This document shows, in pieces, positions 6,972 to 15,551 of a DNA stretch of 38,526 nucleotides. The stretch comes from Candidatus Ozemibacter sibiricus. Lineage in GTDB: Bacteria; Muiribacteriota; Ozemobacteria; Ozemobacterales; Ozemobacteraceae. The stretch covers positions 1 to 38,526 of the forward strand of contig QOQW01000036.1 in the NCBI GenBank assembly GCA_003327425.1, written 5' to 3'. The notes beneath the pieces are model-generated. The model searched no databases. It was not told the DNA's origin and was given only the letters and a program-made list of their open reading frames with translations. The translations under genes were made by a program, and so were the position numbers. Numbering within the stretch: position 1 is the stretch's first letter; every line of letters starts with the position of its first letter.

Positions 6972-7442
6972 TCAGGCTCTCGCTGGCTGGGCCAGCGACT
7001 TCTCCATCCGGTGGTGGGGAATGACCCCGAACAGCGTGGGGGCCGGTCCGCGGATGACGTAGCCCGCCCGCTGGTAGAAGCCGACCACCCCCTCGCGGGC
7101 GTTCAATACCAGGCGTTCCAGGCCCCATCGAACCGCTTCCGCCTCCAGGGCATCGAGGATGGCCCGACCGACGCTCCGCCCGCGCGCCCGAGGATCGACG
7201 GCCATGTACCGGATCTGGCCCGTGGTGGCGTCGAGGCGATGGAGGCGGCCGGTGCCCCAGACCTGACCGGCGGCGTCGACCGCTACCACCAGGAAGGAGG
7301 CTTCTTCGTCGGCATCGAGGTCGTCGCGTTCGCTGCCCGGCGGCTGCTGCCACCGCTCGCGCAAAATCCTCCAGCGCAGATGGAAGGCGGCCTCGCGCTC
7401 GCTCGGCGTGCGGGGAGGGCGAATCTCGAGCTGGTCAGCCAT
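6972..7442 (-). CDS. GNAT-family N-acetyltransferase
   Basis: 156 residues. The protein shows the GNAT order: an N-terminal strand-helix (EREAAFHLRWRILRERW), VWGTGRLHRLDATTGQIRYMAV, then the acetyl-CoA pyrophosphate-binding segment RARGRSVGRAILDALEAEA, and VGFYQRAGYVIRGPAP near the end. The layout is close to ElaA-like small-molecule acetyltransferases. The substrate cannot be told. The gene is convergent with the rhodanese gene without a gap and lies 51 bp from the photolyase-related gene upstream on the same strand. Confidence 0.8.
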   Translation of the reverse strand: MADQLEIRPPRTPSEREAAFHLRWRILRERWQQPPGSERDDLDADEEASFLVVAVDAAGQVWGTGRLHRLDATTGQIRYMAVDPRARGRSVGRAILDALEAEAVRWGLERLVLNAREGVVGFYQRAGYVIRGPAPTLFGVIPHHRMEKSLAQPARA

Positions 7443-7493
7443 GACGGACTTCCTGAGAGATGAGGTGGGGCCGGCCCCGATCCGAACGGGAGT

Positions 7494-9191
7494 TCATGCC
7501 TTTTCTTCGAGGGCTTGGCCGGTGCGGTCGCGCCACTCGGCTACCAGCGCGGCGTGCCGGGCGATCTGGTCGGGCGGTCGGGCCCGCGCCTGGCGGGCCA
7601 TCATGGCCAGGCGCGGCTGCCGGTCGAAGAAGTCCTGGTGGGTGGCGATGAACTGCCAGAACAGGGCATCCCACAGGTCTTCCCAGGGGCCGCCCGGAAA
7701 GTCGCCCAGGCGGCGCAGGTAGGCAGAGCCGGAGATGTAGGGCTTGGTGGCGAACAGCCCGCCATCGGCGAACTGGCTCATGCCGTAGACGTTGGGCACC
7801 ATGACCCAGTCGTAGGCATCGACGAACAGCTCCATGAACCATCGGTAGACGTGGTCAGGATGGAATCCGGCCAGCAGCATGGCATTGCCGACCACCATCA
7901 GCCGTTCGATGTGATGACACCACCCGAGCCGGCCGATCCGCTCGATCACGATATCCAGCGGGGTCAGGCCGGTCGTGCCCTCGTAGAACGATGACGGCAG
8001 CGGCCGGGAATGACCGAAGAAATTGGCGGTGCGCTCGGCGACCCCGGCGCGCTCGTAGACTCCGCGGATGAATTCCCGCCAGCCGATCACCTGTCGCAGG
8101 AAGCCCTCGAGCGAAGCGAGGGGAATGGGGCCTCGCCCGGCCGTTCCTGATGGGGCGACGCCCGCGGCTTCTGGGCCCGCAGCGGTCGGGCCGGCCTGCC
8201 GTCGCCTCCGGGCCGTGGCTGGCGGCTGGCGTGGGTGGGCCGCGCCGCCTCGGGGCCGACGAGAAGCGGCCTGGGGAAGAGACGCGCCAAGCGACGGAGG
8301 AATCACGCCGCGGTCGGCGGCGGCGGCCAGGGTGGCCTCGACCACCTCGGCCGGCGTCAGCAGGCCGATATTCAACAGCGGCGACAGCACCGAATGGCAC
8401 AACACCGGTTCGGTCGCACACATCGCGTCTTCGTACGGGCCGAACTCGGCCAGACGATGGTCGAGGAAATCGATCAGCCAGCGGCGCGCCTCGCGGCGGG
8501 TGACGGGCAGCCAGAAGGTGCCGGGGTCGCCCGGATGGCCGGGGAACTCGGCACGGACGGCGCGCGCGAGGGCGGGCAGCCACTCCAGATGGCGAACGTC
8601 CGGGAGGGGCGGCGGCACGGCCCCGGCCGGCCAGCGCCGGCGGTTCTCGGGATCGAAGCTCCAGCGTCCGCCGACCGGTTTGTCCCTTTCGAGCAGGATG
8701 CCCAGGCGCCGGCGTTGCATGATGTAGAAGGTGGCCATGCGCCAGGTGTCATGACTGCCGAAATAGTCGTCGAGAACGCGGCGCGGCGTCAGAAACAGCG
8801 GCGTGGGGCAGAGCCGCACTTCCCCGCCCAGCCGCTGCACGCTTTCGTGCAGGCGCTTCTCGAGCAGGAAGTCGACCGGTTCGGCGACGAAGAACGCCCG
8901 GTAGCCTTGGCGGCCGAGATCGGCGATCACCTCGCGCAGCGTTCGTCCCGGGCGGTATTCGATCGGTTCGACCTGGTGGCCGGCCTGCCTCAGCTCGTCG
9001 GCATAGGCGCGCATCGTCGCCCGATGGAGCAGTAGTTTGTGCGTATGCCGCCGCAGCGGATGGTGCGGATCGCCGAAGAACAAAGAATCTTCGACCAACG
9101 CGATCGGTCGCCCGGCCGCCACCGCCGGATGCCGCTCGAACAATTGGTGCGGGAAGATCAACGTGATTTCCGAACCCGACATGTCAGGCAT
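7494..9191 (-). CDS. Cryptochrome/photolyase-related FAD protein (DPRP, (6-4)-photolyase-like), apparently without Fe-S cluster
   Basis: 565 residues. The N-terminal photolyase-related domain is clear (LIFPHQLFERHP, VEDSLFFGD, KLLLHRATMRAY, MATFYIMQRRRLGIL), followed by the FAD-binding helical part (LEGFLRQVIGWREFIRGVY, CHHIERLMVVGNAMLLAG, DAYDWVMVPNVYGMSQFADG, KPYISGSAYLRRLGD). Bacterial (6-4) photolyases such as PhrB carry a 4Fe-4S cluster near the C-terminus. Here the cysteine-rich segment after KPYISGSAYLRRL reads GDFPGGPWEDLWDALFW with no Cys, so the cluster is probably absent, as in a known clade of these proteins. A Pro/Ala/Arg-rich insert of about 55 residues (298-356) precedes the LEGFLRQ motif. 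Either ATG (9191 or 9182) could be the start; neither has a good ribosome-binding site. Role: light-dependent DNA repair or light sensing. Confidence 0.85.
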   Translation of the reverse strand: MPDMSGSEITLIFPHQLFERHPAVAAGRPIALVEDSLFFGDPHHPLRRHTHKLLLHRATMRAYADELRQAGHQVEPIEYRPGRTLREVIADLGRQGYRAFFVAEPVDFLLEKRLHESVQRLGGEVRLCPTPLFLTPRRVLDDYFGSHDTWRMATFYIMQRRRLGILLERDKPVGGRWSFDPENRRRWPAGAVPPPLPDVRHLEWLPALARAVRAEFPGHPGDPGTFWLPVTRREARRWLIDFLDHRLAEFGPYEDAMCATEPVLCHSVLSPLLNIGLLTPAEVVEATLAAAADRGVIPPSLGASLPQAASRRPRGGAAHPRQPPATARRRRQAGPTAAGPEAAGVAPSGTAGRGPIPLASLEGFLRQVIGWREFIRGVYERAGVAERTANFFGHSRPLPSSFYEGTTGLTPLDIVIERIGRLGWCHHIERLMVVGNAMLLAGFHPDHVYRWFMELFVDAYDWVMVPNVYGMSQFADGGLFATKPYISGSAYLRRLGDFPGGPWEDLWDALFWQFIATHQDFFDRQPRLAMMARQARARPPDQIARHAALVAEWRDRTGQALEEKA

Positions 9192-9206
9192 TGTAGGGGA
9201 ATCGGC

Positions 9207-9280
9207 GGTCGTTCGCCAGCCCTCGCTGGCGAACGACCAACCAAGGTGATCGCGCGCGACGGTGGCGGATCGTCGCGCGC
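9207..9280. repeat. Two strong palindromes between divergent photolyase and nitroreductase genes
   Basis: The first is a perfect 14-bp inverted repeat (9207-9220 and 9225-9238, 4-nt loop CCTC). The second is a perfect 10-bp one, GCGCGCGACG (9252-9261) / CGTCGCGCGC (9271-9280). They fill most of the divergent intergenic region, so they may be operators, RNA hairpins in a 5' leader or repetitive extragenic elements. Confidence 0.6.
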
Positions 9281-9325
9281 TGCGCTACTTTAGGCAAGAA
9301 GCCATTTCTGACCAGGAGGTCGTCG

Positions 9326-9835
9326 ATGGAATCGGTTCTGAACCTGTTATCTCGGCACAGTGTGCGCAAGTTCCTGTCCACGCCGGTCGAGGAGTGGAGG
9401 CTCGAGTTCCTGCTCAAGGCGGCCATGCAGGCCCCCTCGGCCGGCAATCAGATGCCCTGGGAATTCCTGGTCATCGATGATCGCGCCTTGCTCGATCGCC
9501 TTCCCGAGGTCCATCCCTATGCCGCCATGACCCGGACGGCGCCGATGGCCATCCTCGTTTGCGGCGATCAGCAGCGCGAGAAGTACCAGGGGTTCTGGGT
9601 CCAGGACTGCGCCGCCGCCACGCAGAACATCCTGCTGGCCGCGCACGGCATGGGGCTCGGCAGCGTCTGGGTCGGCGTCTATCCGATCGCAGAGCGGGTC
9701 GACGCCCTGCGCCAGTTGTTCAACGTTCCGGCCCACCTCATTCCCTTCAGCCTCATTCCGGTCGGGTGGCCGGCCGAGAATCGGTCGTCCCCGTCCCGGT
9801 TCGATCCGTCGCGCATCAAACGCAACCGCTTTTGA
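9326..9835 (+). CDS. Nitroreductase-family flavoprotein
   Basis: 169 residues, usual for the short FMN-dependent nitroreductases. HSVRKFLSTPVEE holds the FMN-contacting Arg-Ser-x-Arg-type motif at the N-terminus. AAMQAPSAGNQMPWEFLVI is the next signature, and QNILLAAHGMGLGSVWVGVYP is the family's central helix. SLIPVGWPAE and the basic end RIKRNRF close the protein. These enzymes reduce nitro or other electron-poor compounds with NAD(P)H. An AGGAGG ribosome-binding site precedes the ATG. Divergent from the photolyase-related gene. Confidence 0.88.
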   Translation: MESVLNLLSRHSVRKFLSTPVEEWRLEFLLKAAMQAPSAGNQMPWEFLVIDDRALLDRLPEVHPYAAMTRTAPMAILVCGDQQREKYQGFWVQDCAAATQNILLAAHGMGLGSVWVGVYPIAERVDALRQLFNVPAHLIPFSLIPVGWPAENRSSPSRFDPSRIKRNRF

Positions 9836-10034
9836 GCCTCGTGCCATCTTGCGCTGTCTCTTCAGGGGGCGGCGGCTTCGCGGGGCCTCGTCGCCCCAGG
9901 AGGCCTCGGCCGGGGTGGCCGCCGGGTCCGGGCGTGCCGTCTCGGCCAAAACAGGTGGAGGACGCGCCTCGAAGAAGACCTGAGCCGCCTGGCGAGGTGC
10001 TGCGTGGTGCCCAGAAGACGGCGCGGAGCCTGGC

Positions 10035-11801
10035 TCAGAGGAACTGCAGCTCGTAGAGCTTGTGGTAGAAGCTGCGGCGGGCCAGCAGCTCGTCGTGCGT
10101 GCCCGATTCGACGAGGTGCCCCTGGTGCAGCACCAGAATGCGGTCGCAATGCCGGATGGTCGACAACCGATGCGCGATGATCAGGCAGGTGCGCCCTCGC
10201 GTCAGGGTCTTGATCGCCTCCTGGATGATCTTCTCGCTCTCGGAATCGATCGAGGAGGTGGCCTCGTCGAGCACCAGGATGGCGGGGTCGGCGCACAGCG
10301 CGCGCGCGAACGAGATCAACTGCCGCTGGCCGGTCGACAGGTTGGCCCCGCGTTCCTGCAGTTCGGTGCGATAGCCGTGCGGCAGAGCCCGGATGAAGGG
10401 ATCGGCCCCGATCTCGCGCGCGATCTGCTCGACCCGCTCGGGCGGCACGGCGGGGTCCCAGAGGCGGATGTTCTCGAGCACCGTATCGGCGAACAAGAAG
10501 ACGTCTTGATGGATGACGGCGATCCGCCGGCGCAGATCGAACTTGGCGATGTCGCGCAGGTCGCGCCCGTCGAGCAAGATGCGGCCGCGGGTCACTTCGT
10601 ACATGCGGTTGAGCAGCGCGGTGATGGTGGTCTTTCCGGCTCCGGTATGGCCGACGATGGCCACCGACTGGCCGGGGGCCACGGTGAAGCTGATCTCGTG
10701 CAGCACTTCGTGGGTGCCGGTGTAGGAGAAGCTCACCCGATCGAAGACGATCTCGCCGCGCACCTCGCCCAGCGCGGCGCCTTCCCGGCAGCCCGATTCC
10801 TCGGGCTCGTCGAGCAGGGCGAAGACCCGTTCGGCCGACGCCATCGCGCTCTGGAAGATGGTCACCTTCTCGCTGATGTTGCGGATGGGATGGAAGAAAT
10901 TCTGGGCATAGGTCAGGAAGCTGACCAATAGCCCCAGCGACAGGGCGCCGGTCTGGTGCATGTGTCCGCCCAGCAGCAGCACCACGACGATGCAGACGGC
11001 GTTGATGATGGTGACGGTGGGGGTGAACAGGGAATGGTAGAAGACCGAATCGAGCTGGGCGTCGCGGTGGCTGGCGTTCAGCTCGTCGAACCGGCGGGCC
11101 CGTCTCGCTTCCTGGGTGAAGATCTGGATGACGCGGATGCCTGACAGGTTCTCGGACAGAGCCGCATTGACCCGGGCGATGCGCGTGCGCACCTCGCGGA
11201 AGGCCATGCGGATGCGGGTCTGGAAGAACCAGGCCGCCACCGCCAGCAATGGCACCGTCGACAGGGTGGCCAGCCCCAGCGTCGGCTGCAGGCCGATCAA
11301 CGTGGCGGCGATGCCGATGATCAGCACCAGATCGCCGATCACCATGACGATGCCCGAGCTGAACAGCTCGGCGAGCGTGGCGATATCGTTGGTGACTCGC
11401 GTCACCAGGCGCCCGACCGGGTTGCGGTCGAAGAAGGGCAGGGGCATCCGCTGCAGATGGCTGAAGAACTCGGCGCGCAGGTCGTACATCACCCGCTGCC
11501 CGATCACCTGCAGCAGGTAGTTGTGGGCATAGGTGACGACGAAGATCAGCAGTTCGACTGCCCCGTACAGGCAGCCGAGCTTGACGAGCATGTCGGCATC
11601 GCGTCCGCGGATGCCCAGATCGACGATCCGGCCCAGCAGCCAGGGATTGACCAGGAACAGGCCCATGCCCGTCAACACCAGGACGAGGGCCAGCACGGCC
11701 AGGGCGGCATACCTGCCGACATACCCCAATAGTCGCTTGATCAGGCGGGCGTCGTAGAACCGACCCACCACCTCATCATCGCTGAAGAAGCCATTTCTCA
11801 C
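10035..11801 (-). CDS. ABC exporter half-transporter B (catalytic Walker B, divergent signature motif)
   Basis: 588 residues from a GTG at 11801. This start is chosen because it overlaps the upstream transporter's stop as GTGA and has GGAGG 7 nt ahead; a longer frame would overlap the neighbour by 100 bp. Six membrane helices (type IV exporter fold) are followed by an ATPase domain with Walker A GHTGAGKTT, signature LSTGQ instead of LSGGQ, Walker B ILVLDEATSSID with the catalytic Glu, and the H-loop IIAHRLSTI. With its partner it should form a heterodimeric exporter for lipids, drugs or peptides. The substrate is unknown. Confidence 0.88.
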   Translation of the reverse strand: MRNGFFSDDEVVGRFYDARLIKRLLGYVGRYAALAVLALVLVLTGMGLFLVNPWLLGRIVDLGIRGRDADMLVKLGCLYGAVELLIFVVTYAHNYLLQVIGQRVMYDLRAEFFSHLQRMPLPFFDRNPVGRLVTRVTNDIATLAELFSSGIVMVIGDLVLIIGIAATLIGLQPTLGLATLSTVPLLAVAAWFFQTRIRMAFREVRTRIARVNAALSENLSGIRVIQIFTQEARRARRFDELNASHRDAQLDSVFYHSLFTPTVTIINAVCIVVVLLLGGHMHQTGALSLGLLVSFLTYAQNFFHPIRNISEKVTIFQSAMASAERVFALLDEPEESGCREGAALGEVRGEIVFDRVSFSYTGTHEVLHEISFTVAPGQSVAIVGHTGAGKTTITALLNRMYEVTRGRILLDGRDLRDIAKFDLRRRIAVIHQDVFLFADTVLENIRLWDPAVPPERVEQIAREIGADPFIRALPHGYRTELQERGANLSTGQRQLISFARALCADPAILVLDEATSSIDSESEKIIQEAIKTLTRGRTCLIIAHRLSTIRHCDRILVLHQGHLVESGTHDELLARRSFYHKLYELQFL

Positions 11802-13771
11802 AGGCTGCCCTCCGTGCCGGCGCTGGTCGGGGTCAGGCCGGTCTGGCGGCGGGGCTGCTCGCTCTCGAGTTCCCGCTTGAGGCGCTGCCGTTCCCACAAC
11901 CGCGCATAGCGCCCCTCCCAGGCCAGCAGTTCGGCGTGCGTACCTTGCTCGACGAGGCGCCCGCCTTCGAGGTACAAGATCTGATCGGCGTGCTGGACGC
12001 TGACCAGCCGGTGCGACACGACGATGGCGGTGCGGCCGCGGCAGACCTCGCGCAAGGCGGTCAGCAGCCGCTCTTCGGTATCGGTGTCGACGGCGCTGGT
12101 GGCGTCATCGAGCAGCAGAAGGCGCGGCTCGACCGCCAGGGCGCGCGCGATGGCCAGGCGCTGCTTCTGTCCGCCCGACAGGTTCACCCCTCGTTCCCCG
12201 AGCAGGGAAGCATACCCCTCGGCCAGGGCGACCACCTCGTCATGGATCTGCGCCGCCCGGGCGCACGCTTCGATGCGGGCCGCGAGGTCGGCGGCGCCCG
12301 CCGGCGTCTCGGGGAGGCCGAACCCGATGTTGTCGCGGATCGTCTCCGAGAACAGGAACGTGTCTTGCGGCACGTAGCCGAAGAGGCGCCGCAGACTGGC
12401 CAGGTCGTAGTCGCGGATGTCCCGGCCGTCGAGCCAGATCGTGCCCGGCGGCGGGTCGAGCAGCCGCAGCAGCAGGTGCAGCAGCGTGCTCTTGCCGCAG
12501 CCGACCGGGCCGGTCAGGCCCAGGGTGCGTCCTGCCGGCAGCGTGAACGAGAGATCATGCAGGGCGGGAACGGCGGCGCCGGGGTAAGTGAAGGTCAGGC
12601 CGCGCACCTCGAGATGGCCGACGACCGACGCGGCCGAGACGGCATTCGCCGGCGAGGCGATCTCGGGCCGTTCGTCGAGCACCTCGGCGGCCCGGCCCAA
12701 CGAGGCCATGCCGCGCTGGTGGATGTTGATCGTCATGCCCACCGCGGTCATCGGCCAGACCATCTTCAGCAGGTAGGCCTGGAAGGCCACGAACGAACCG
12801 ATCGAGATCTCGCCGGCCAGCACCCGCTGGCCGCCGGCCAGAATGAGCAGGAAGGCGCCGAGGCCGACGATCAGCTCGAGCGTCGGGTGGAACCCGGCCT
12901 CGACCCTGGCCAGGGTCAGCTTCTCGTCGACCAGCGTCTGGCTGAGGCGGTTGAACCCGTCGATCTGGGCTTCCTCGCGGGCGAACCCCTTGATGATGCG
13001 GATGCCTGAGAAATTCTCCTGGGCTCGCGCCGACAGGTCGGCGATCCGTTCCTGCACGATCTTCGACATGGCATGGATGTAGCCGCCGACCTTGGTCACG
13101 AAGATCGGCACCAGCGGCAGCGGGATCAGCACATACAGGGCCAGCCGTGGCGACAGCCACAGCATGATGAACGGCACCGTCAGGAAGTAGAACAGCGCGT
13201 CCATGATCAGCAGCAGACCGATCCCGAACATCATCCGGATCTCGTCGATGTCGTTGGTCAGTCGCGACATCAGCTCGCCCGTCTTGTTCCGCGCGAAATA
13301 CCCGAACGACAGGGTCTGCAGATGCTCGTAGAGCTGTTTGCGCAGGTCATAGGCGACGATGTGGCTGGTGCCCAGGAAATACTTGCGCCAGTAGTAGCGG
13401 AAGACGGCCTGCACCGCCGAGGCGGCCAGATAGACGCCGGCCAGCGTCCAGAGCATCGCCTGGCCTTCGCCCTTCTCGAGCACGTCGATGGCCCCCTTGA
13501 TGATGAGCGGGGGCAGCACGTCCATGGCGTCGACGAGGGCCAGGGCGCCCACTGCCAGCCCGAACTCGCGTCGGTACTGTCGGATGAACCCCCAGAACAG
13601 GTCGCGGGCGCGCTTTCGGAAGTCGGCGGCCTCGCCGGCGGGTGACGGCGCCGCGCCCCGCGATGGCGGGTCGGGCGGCGGCGTGGTAGGCGCGGGCGTC
13701 GCGGCAGACCCGGGCGTCGTGGCGGTCGGCCCCGTCGAAGAAGAAGGCTGAGGGGGCGGTTGGGTGCTCAT
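11798..13771 (-). CDS. ABC exporter half-transporter A (canonical signature, degenerate Walker B)
   Basis: 657 residues. A Pro/Thr/Ser-rich N-terminal tail of about 50 residues precedes a six-helix exporter domain (EHLQTLSFGYFARNKTGELM is typical of the first intracellular loop) and an ATPase domain. The latter has Walker A GPVGCGKST, intact signature LSGGQKQRLAIARAL, Walker B LLLLDDATSAVD with Asp in place of the catalytic Glu, and H-loop VVSHRL. Loss of the Glu here and of the consensus signature in the partner is the arrangement of asymmetric heterodimeric exporters such as TM287/288. It is translationally coupled to the downstream half-transporter. Confidence 0.88.
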   Translation of the reverse strand: MSTQPPPQPSSSTGPTATTPGSAATPAPTTPPPDPPSRGAAPSPAGEAADFRKRARDLFWGFIRQYRREFGLAVGALALVDAMDVLPPLIIKGAIDVLEKGEGQAMLWTLAGVYLAASAVQAVFRYYWRKYFLGTSHIVAYDLRKQLYEHLQTLSFGYFARNKTGELMSRLTNDIDEIRMMFGIGLLLIMDALFYFLTVPFIMLWLSPRLALYVLIPLPLVPIFVTKVGGYIHAMSKIVQERIADLSARAQENFSGIRIIKGFAREEAQIDGFNRLSQTLVDEKLTLARVEAGFHPTLELIVGLGAFLLILAGGQRVLAGEISIGSFVAFQAYLLKMVWPMTAVGMTINIHQRGMASLGRAAEVLDERPEIASPANAVSAASVVGHLEVRGLTFTYPGAAVPALHDLSFTLPAGRTLGLTGPVGCGKSTLLHLLLRLLDPPPGTIWLDGRDIRDYDLASLRRLFGYVPQDTFLFSETIRDNIGFGLPETPAGAADLAARIEACARAAQIHDEVVALAEGYASLLGERGVNLSGGQKQRLAIARALAVEPRLLLLDDATSAVDTDTEERLLTALREVCRGRTAIVVSHRLVSVQHADQILYLEGGRLVEQGTHAELLAWEGRYARLWERQRLKRELESEQPRRQTGLTPTSAGTEGSL

Positions 13772-13800
13772 GAAGGAAAACCCCGATCAACGGCCGGGAA

Positions 13801-13816
13801 GGGCAGCATACTGCCC
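13801..13816. other. Perfect hairpin upstream of the ABC exporter genes
   Basis: GGGCAG-cata-CTGCCC lies 30 bp upstream of the half-transporter A start. It could be an operator, or a weak terminator for the metallopeptidase gene that ends at 13927 on the same strand. Confidence 0.3.
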
Positions 13817-13926
13817 GCGCCCGGTCATGTCAATGCTCGAATCGGGGCGCTCAGGGCGCAATACTGGCCGAAGCCTGCCAAGCCCGCCCCTCATCTGCGC
13901 GGAGCCCGGGGATGGCCGAAGAGCAG

Positions 13927-15252
13927 TCAGCGATCTTCGAAGGGATTGGTGGCGGCGCCTTCGCCGACCGTGACCTTGGTCGGTTCGACCTGGGGCTGGC
14001 CAGCGTCTTCGGTGGGGGCGGCGGGCGCCTCTTCGGTGGCCGGCAGCGTCGATGTGCCGCGATCGGCCAGGGCGTTGCGCGCCTCGGCGGTGTCGCCCAG
14101 CAGATCGAGCAGTTCGGCGTCGCTCAGCTTGCCGTGCGTCTGTTCATTCAGAATGCGCATGACCAGGGCGGTTTCCCCGGGGTTGCGCTTGACGTACTCG
14201 CGCAGGAAGTCTTTCAACTCGTGCAGGGCCTTGTTGCTGCCGACGAAGGCCTCGAATACCGCCTGGCGCCCGCCCTTGCCTTCCTGCGCGATCCGGAACA
14301 TGATCGCGGCGACGACGCCTTCGACCGACAGCAGATCCTGGCCGGTCACTTTGGGGTCGGTGGCGGAGATCCCGTTATAACCGCCCTGCTTCTCGAAGTC
14401 GATGGTGGCGATGCTGCGGAAGACAGCATCGGCTTCGTCTTTCGATTCGAGCATCTCGTTGAAGATGGCCCAGCCTTCGAGGTAGGCGACCCGCGGGTAG
14501 GTCTTCTCGTTGGTGTGGTGCATGTTGTCTTTGCCGTAGAGCGGGGCCCCGTCCTTGATGGTGGTGCGGATCGCCTCCCAGGTGATGCCCAGCGGGTTGG
14601 CGCGGTCGAGGGTGTGGCAGTATTCGTGCAGGAAGGTCGACCGGGCATGCGCCTCGCTGCCTTTGTAGTTGTACTGCAGCGAACTCATCTGGATCGAGCC
14701 GTAGGACATCGGCCAGAAGTCTTTTTCGACGGTCGGCACGTTGTCGAACCCGGTGGTATCGGTCAGCAGCACGCGCACCGCATCCTTGCGGTAGGCATAG
14801 GGCTGCCGCTCTTTGATGGCCGGCGACGAGGCGGCCCGGAAGGCGGCGAGCAGGCCGCGCTGCCCGTCGGTCAATTCGGCTTCGCTCTTGACGCCCATGG
14901 CGGCCAGCAATTCGGCCTCGGTGGTGACCTTCACGCGCTTCACCTTGTAGGCGATGCGGGGGTTCTGGACCGACCGGACCCACTTGGTGCCGGTGCCGGG
15001 GAAGAACCGCATTTCGGCCTGGCTCCAGGCCATCTGGGCGTAGTTGAGGATCTGCTTGCCGAAATTCTTGGTTTTGTCCCACCAGGAGCCGCCTTCCGAC
15101 GGTTTCTCCTCGTTGACCTCCTGGATGGCCTGGTAGTAGAACTCGAATCCGCCATCGGCCGCCCGCAGCCTGGCTGGCGTGGCCAGCAGACTGACGGTGA
15201 GCAACAGGAGCAGGGCAAGGGTCGGTTCGATCCGGCGATTCGACAACAACAT
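13927..15252 (-). CDS. Secreted putative zinc metallopeptidase (gluzincin-like), paralogue A
   Basis: 441 residues with a signal peptide (LALLLLLTVSLLATPARLRA). A zinc-peptidase motif HEYCH occurs at 209-213 within RSTFLHEYCHTLDRA. DNMHHTNEKTY follows at about 242, and YLEGWAIFNEML (Glu259), 46 residues after the second His, would supply the third zinc ligand of a gluzincin. The C-terminal part has MRILNEQTHGKLSDAELLDLL and a Pro/Glu/Thr-rich tail. The protein shares this motif order and several blocks with the product of 32767-34161, so the two are paralogues. I do not recognise a named family. Export to the periplasm or surface is likely; the substrate is unknown. Confidence 0.72.
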   Translation of the reverse strand: MLLSNRRIEPTLALLLLLTVSLLATPARLRAADGGFEFYYQAIQEVNEEKPSEGGSWWDKTKNFGKQILNYAQMAWSQAEMRFFPGTGTKWVRSVQNPRIAYKVKRVKVTTEAELLAAMGVKSEAELTDGQRGLLAAFRAASSPAIKERQPYAYRKDAVRVLLTDTTGFDNVPTVEKDFWPMSYGSIQMSSLQYNYKGSEAHARSTFLHEYCHTLDRANPLGITWEAIRTTIKDGAPLYGKDNMHHTNEKTYPRVAYLEGWAIFNEMLESKDEADAVFRSIATIDFEKQGGYNGISATDPKVTGQDLLSVEGVVAAIMFRIAQEGKGGRQAVFEAFVGSNKALHELKDFLREYVKRNPGETALVMRILNEQTHGKLSDAELLDLLGDTAEARNALADRGTSTLPATEEAPAAPTEDAGQPQVEPTKVTVGEGAATNPFEDR

Positions 15253-15551
15253 GGAGTCACCTCGGCGCGGGTATCTTGGGTATCAATTCATACTACCAGA
15301 AATTTTCGAGGAAGTTTTCACCGCGCCTGAGGATGGGCGGGGCAAAAGGCTCAGGCCCAACTGGCGCCAAGATCGGGGGAGATGACCATTCCACTGAGGT
15401 CGTCGCCAAGGGCAAGGGGTCCAAGGTCCTTTCGATGCTCCTCTGACCGACACTGTCGGGTGCGGGAGGCGGATCGGCCGTTTCGCCGATCGCGACGTTC
15501 GCCGGAGCCTCCCCTGGGCCGACCAGACGGCCCATAGAGGAGGACCGAGGG
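15253..15551. other. Intergenic region between the giant cyclase gene and metallopeptidase A
   Basis: No gene seen. The part next to the metallopeptidase start is AT-rich and may hold its promoter (minus-strand TATGAAT around 15287), but no convincing -35 was found. Confidence 0.35.

Noticed and set aside
13912-15330. Long open frame opposite metallopeptidase A
   Set aside because: It mirrors a gene with a signal peptide, zinc motif and a paralogue; the antisense product is low-complexity and resembles nothing. High GC keeps stop codons rare on the opposite strand.
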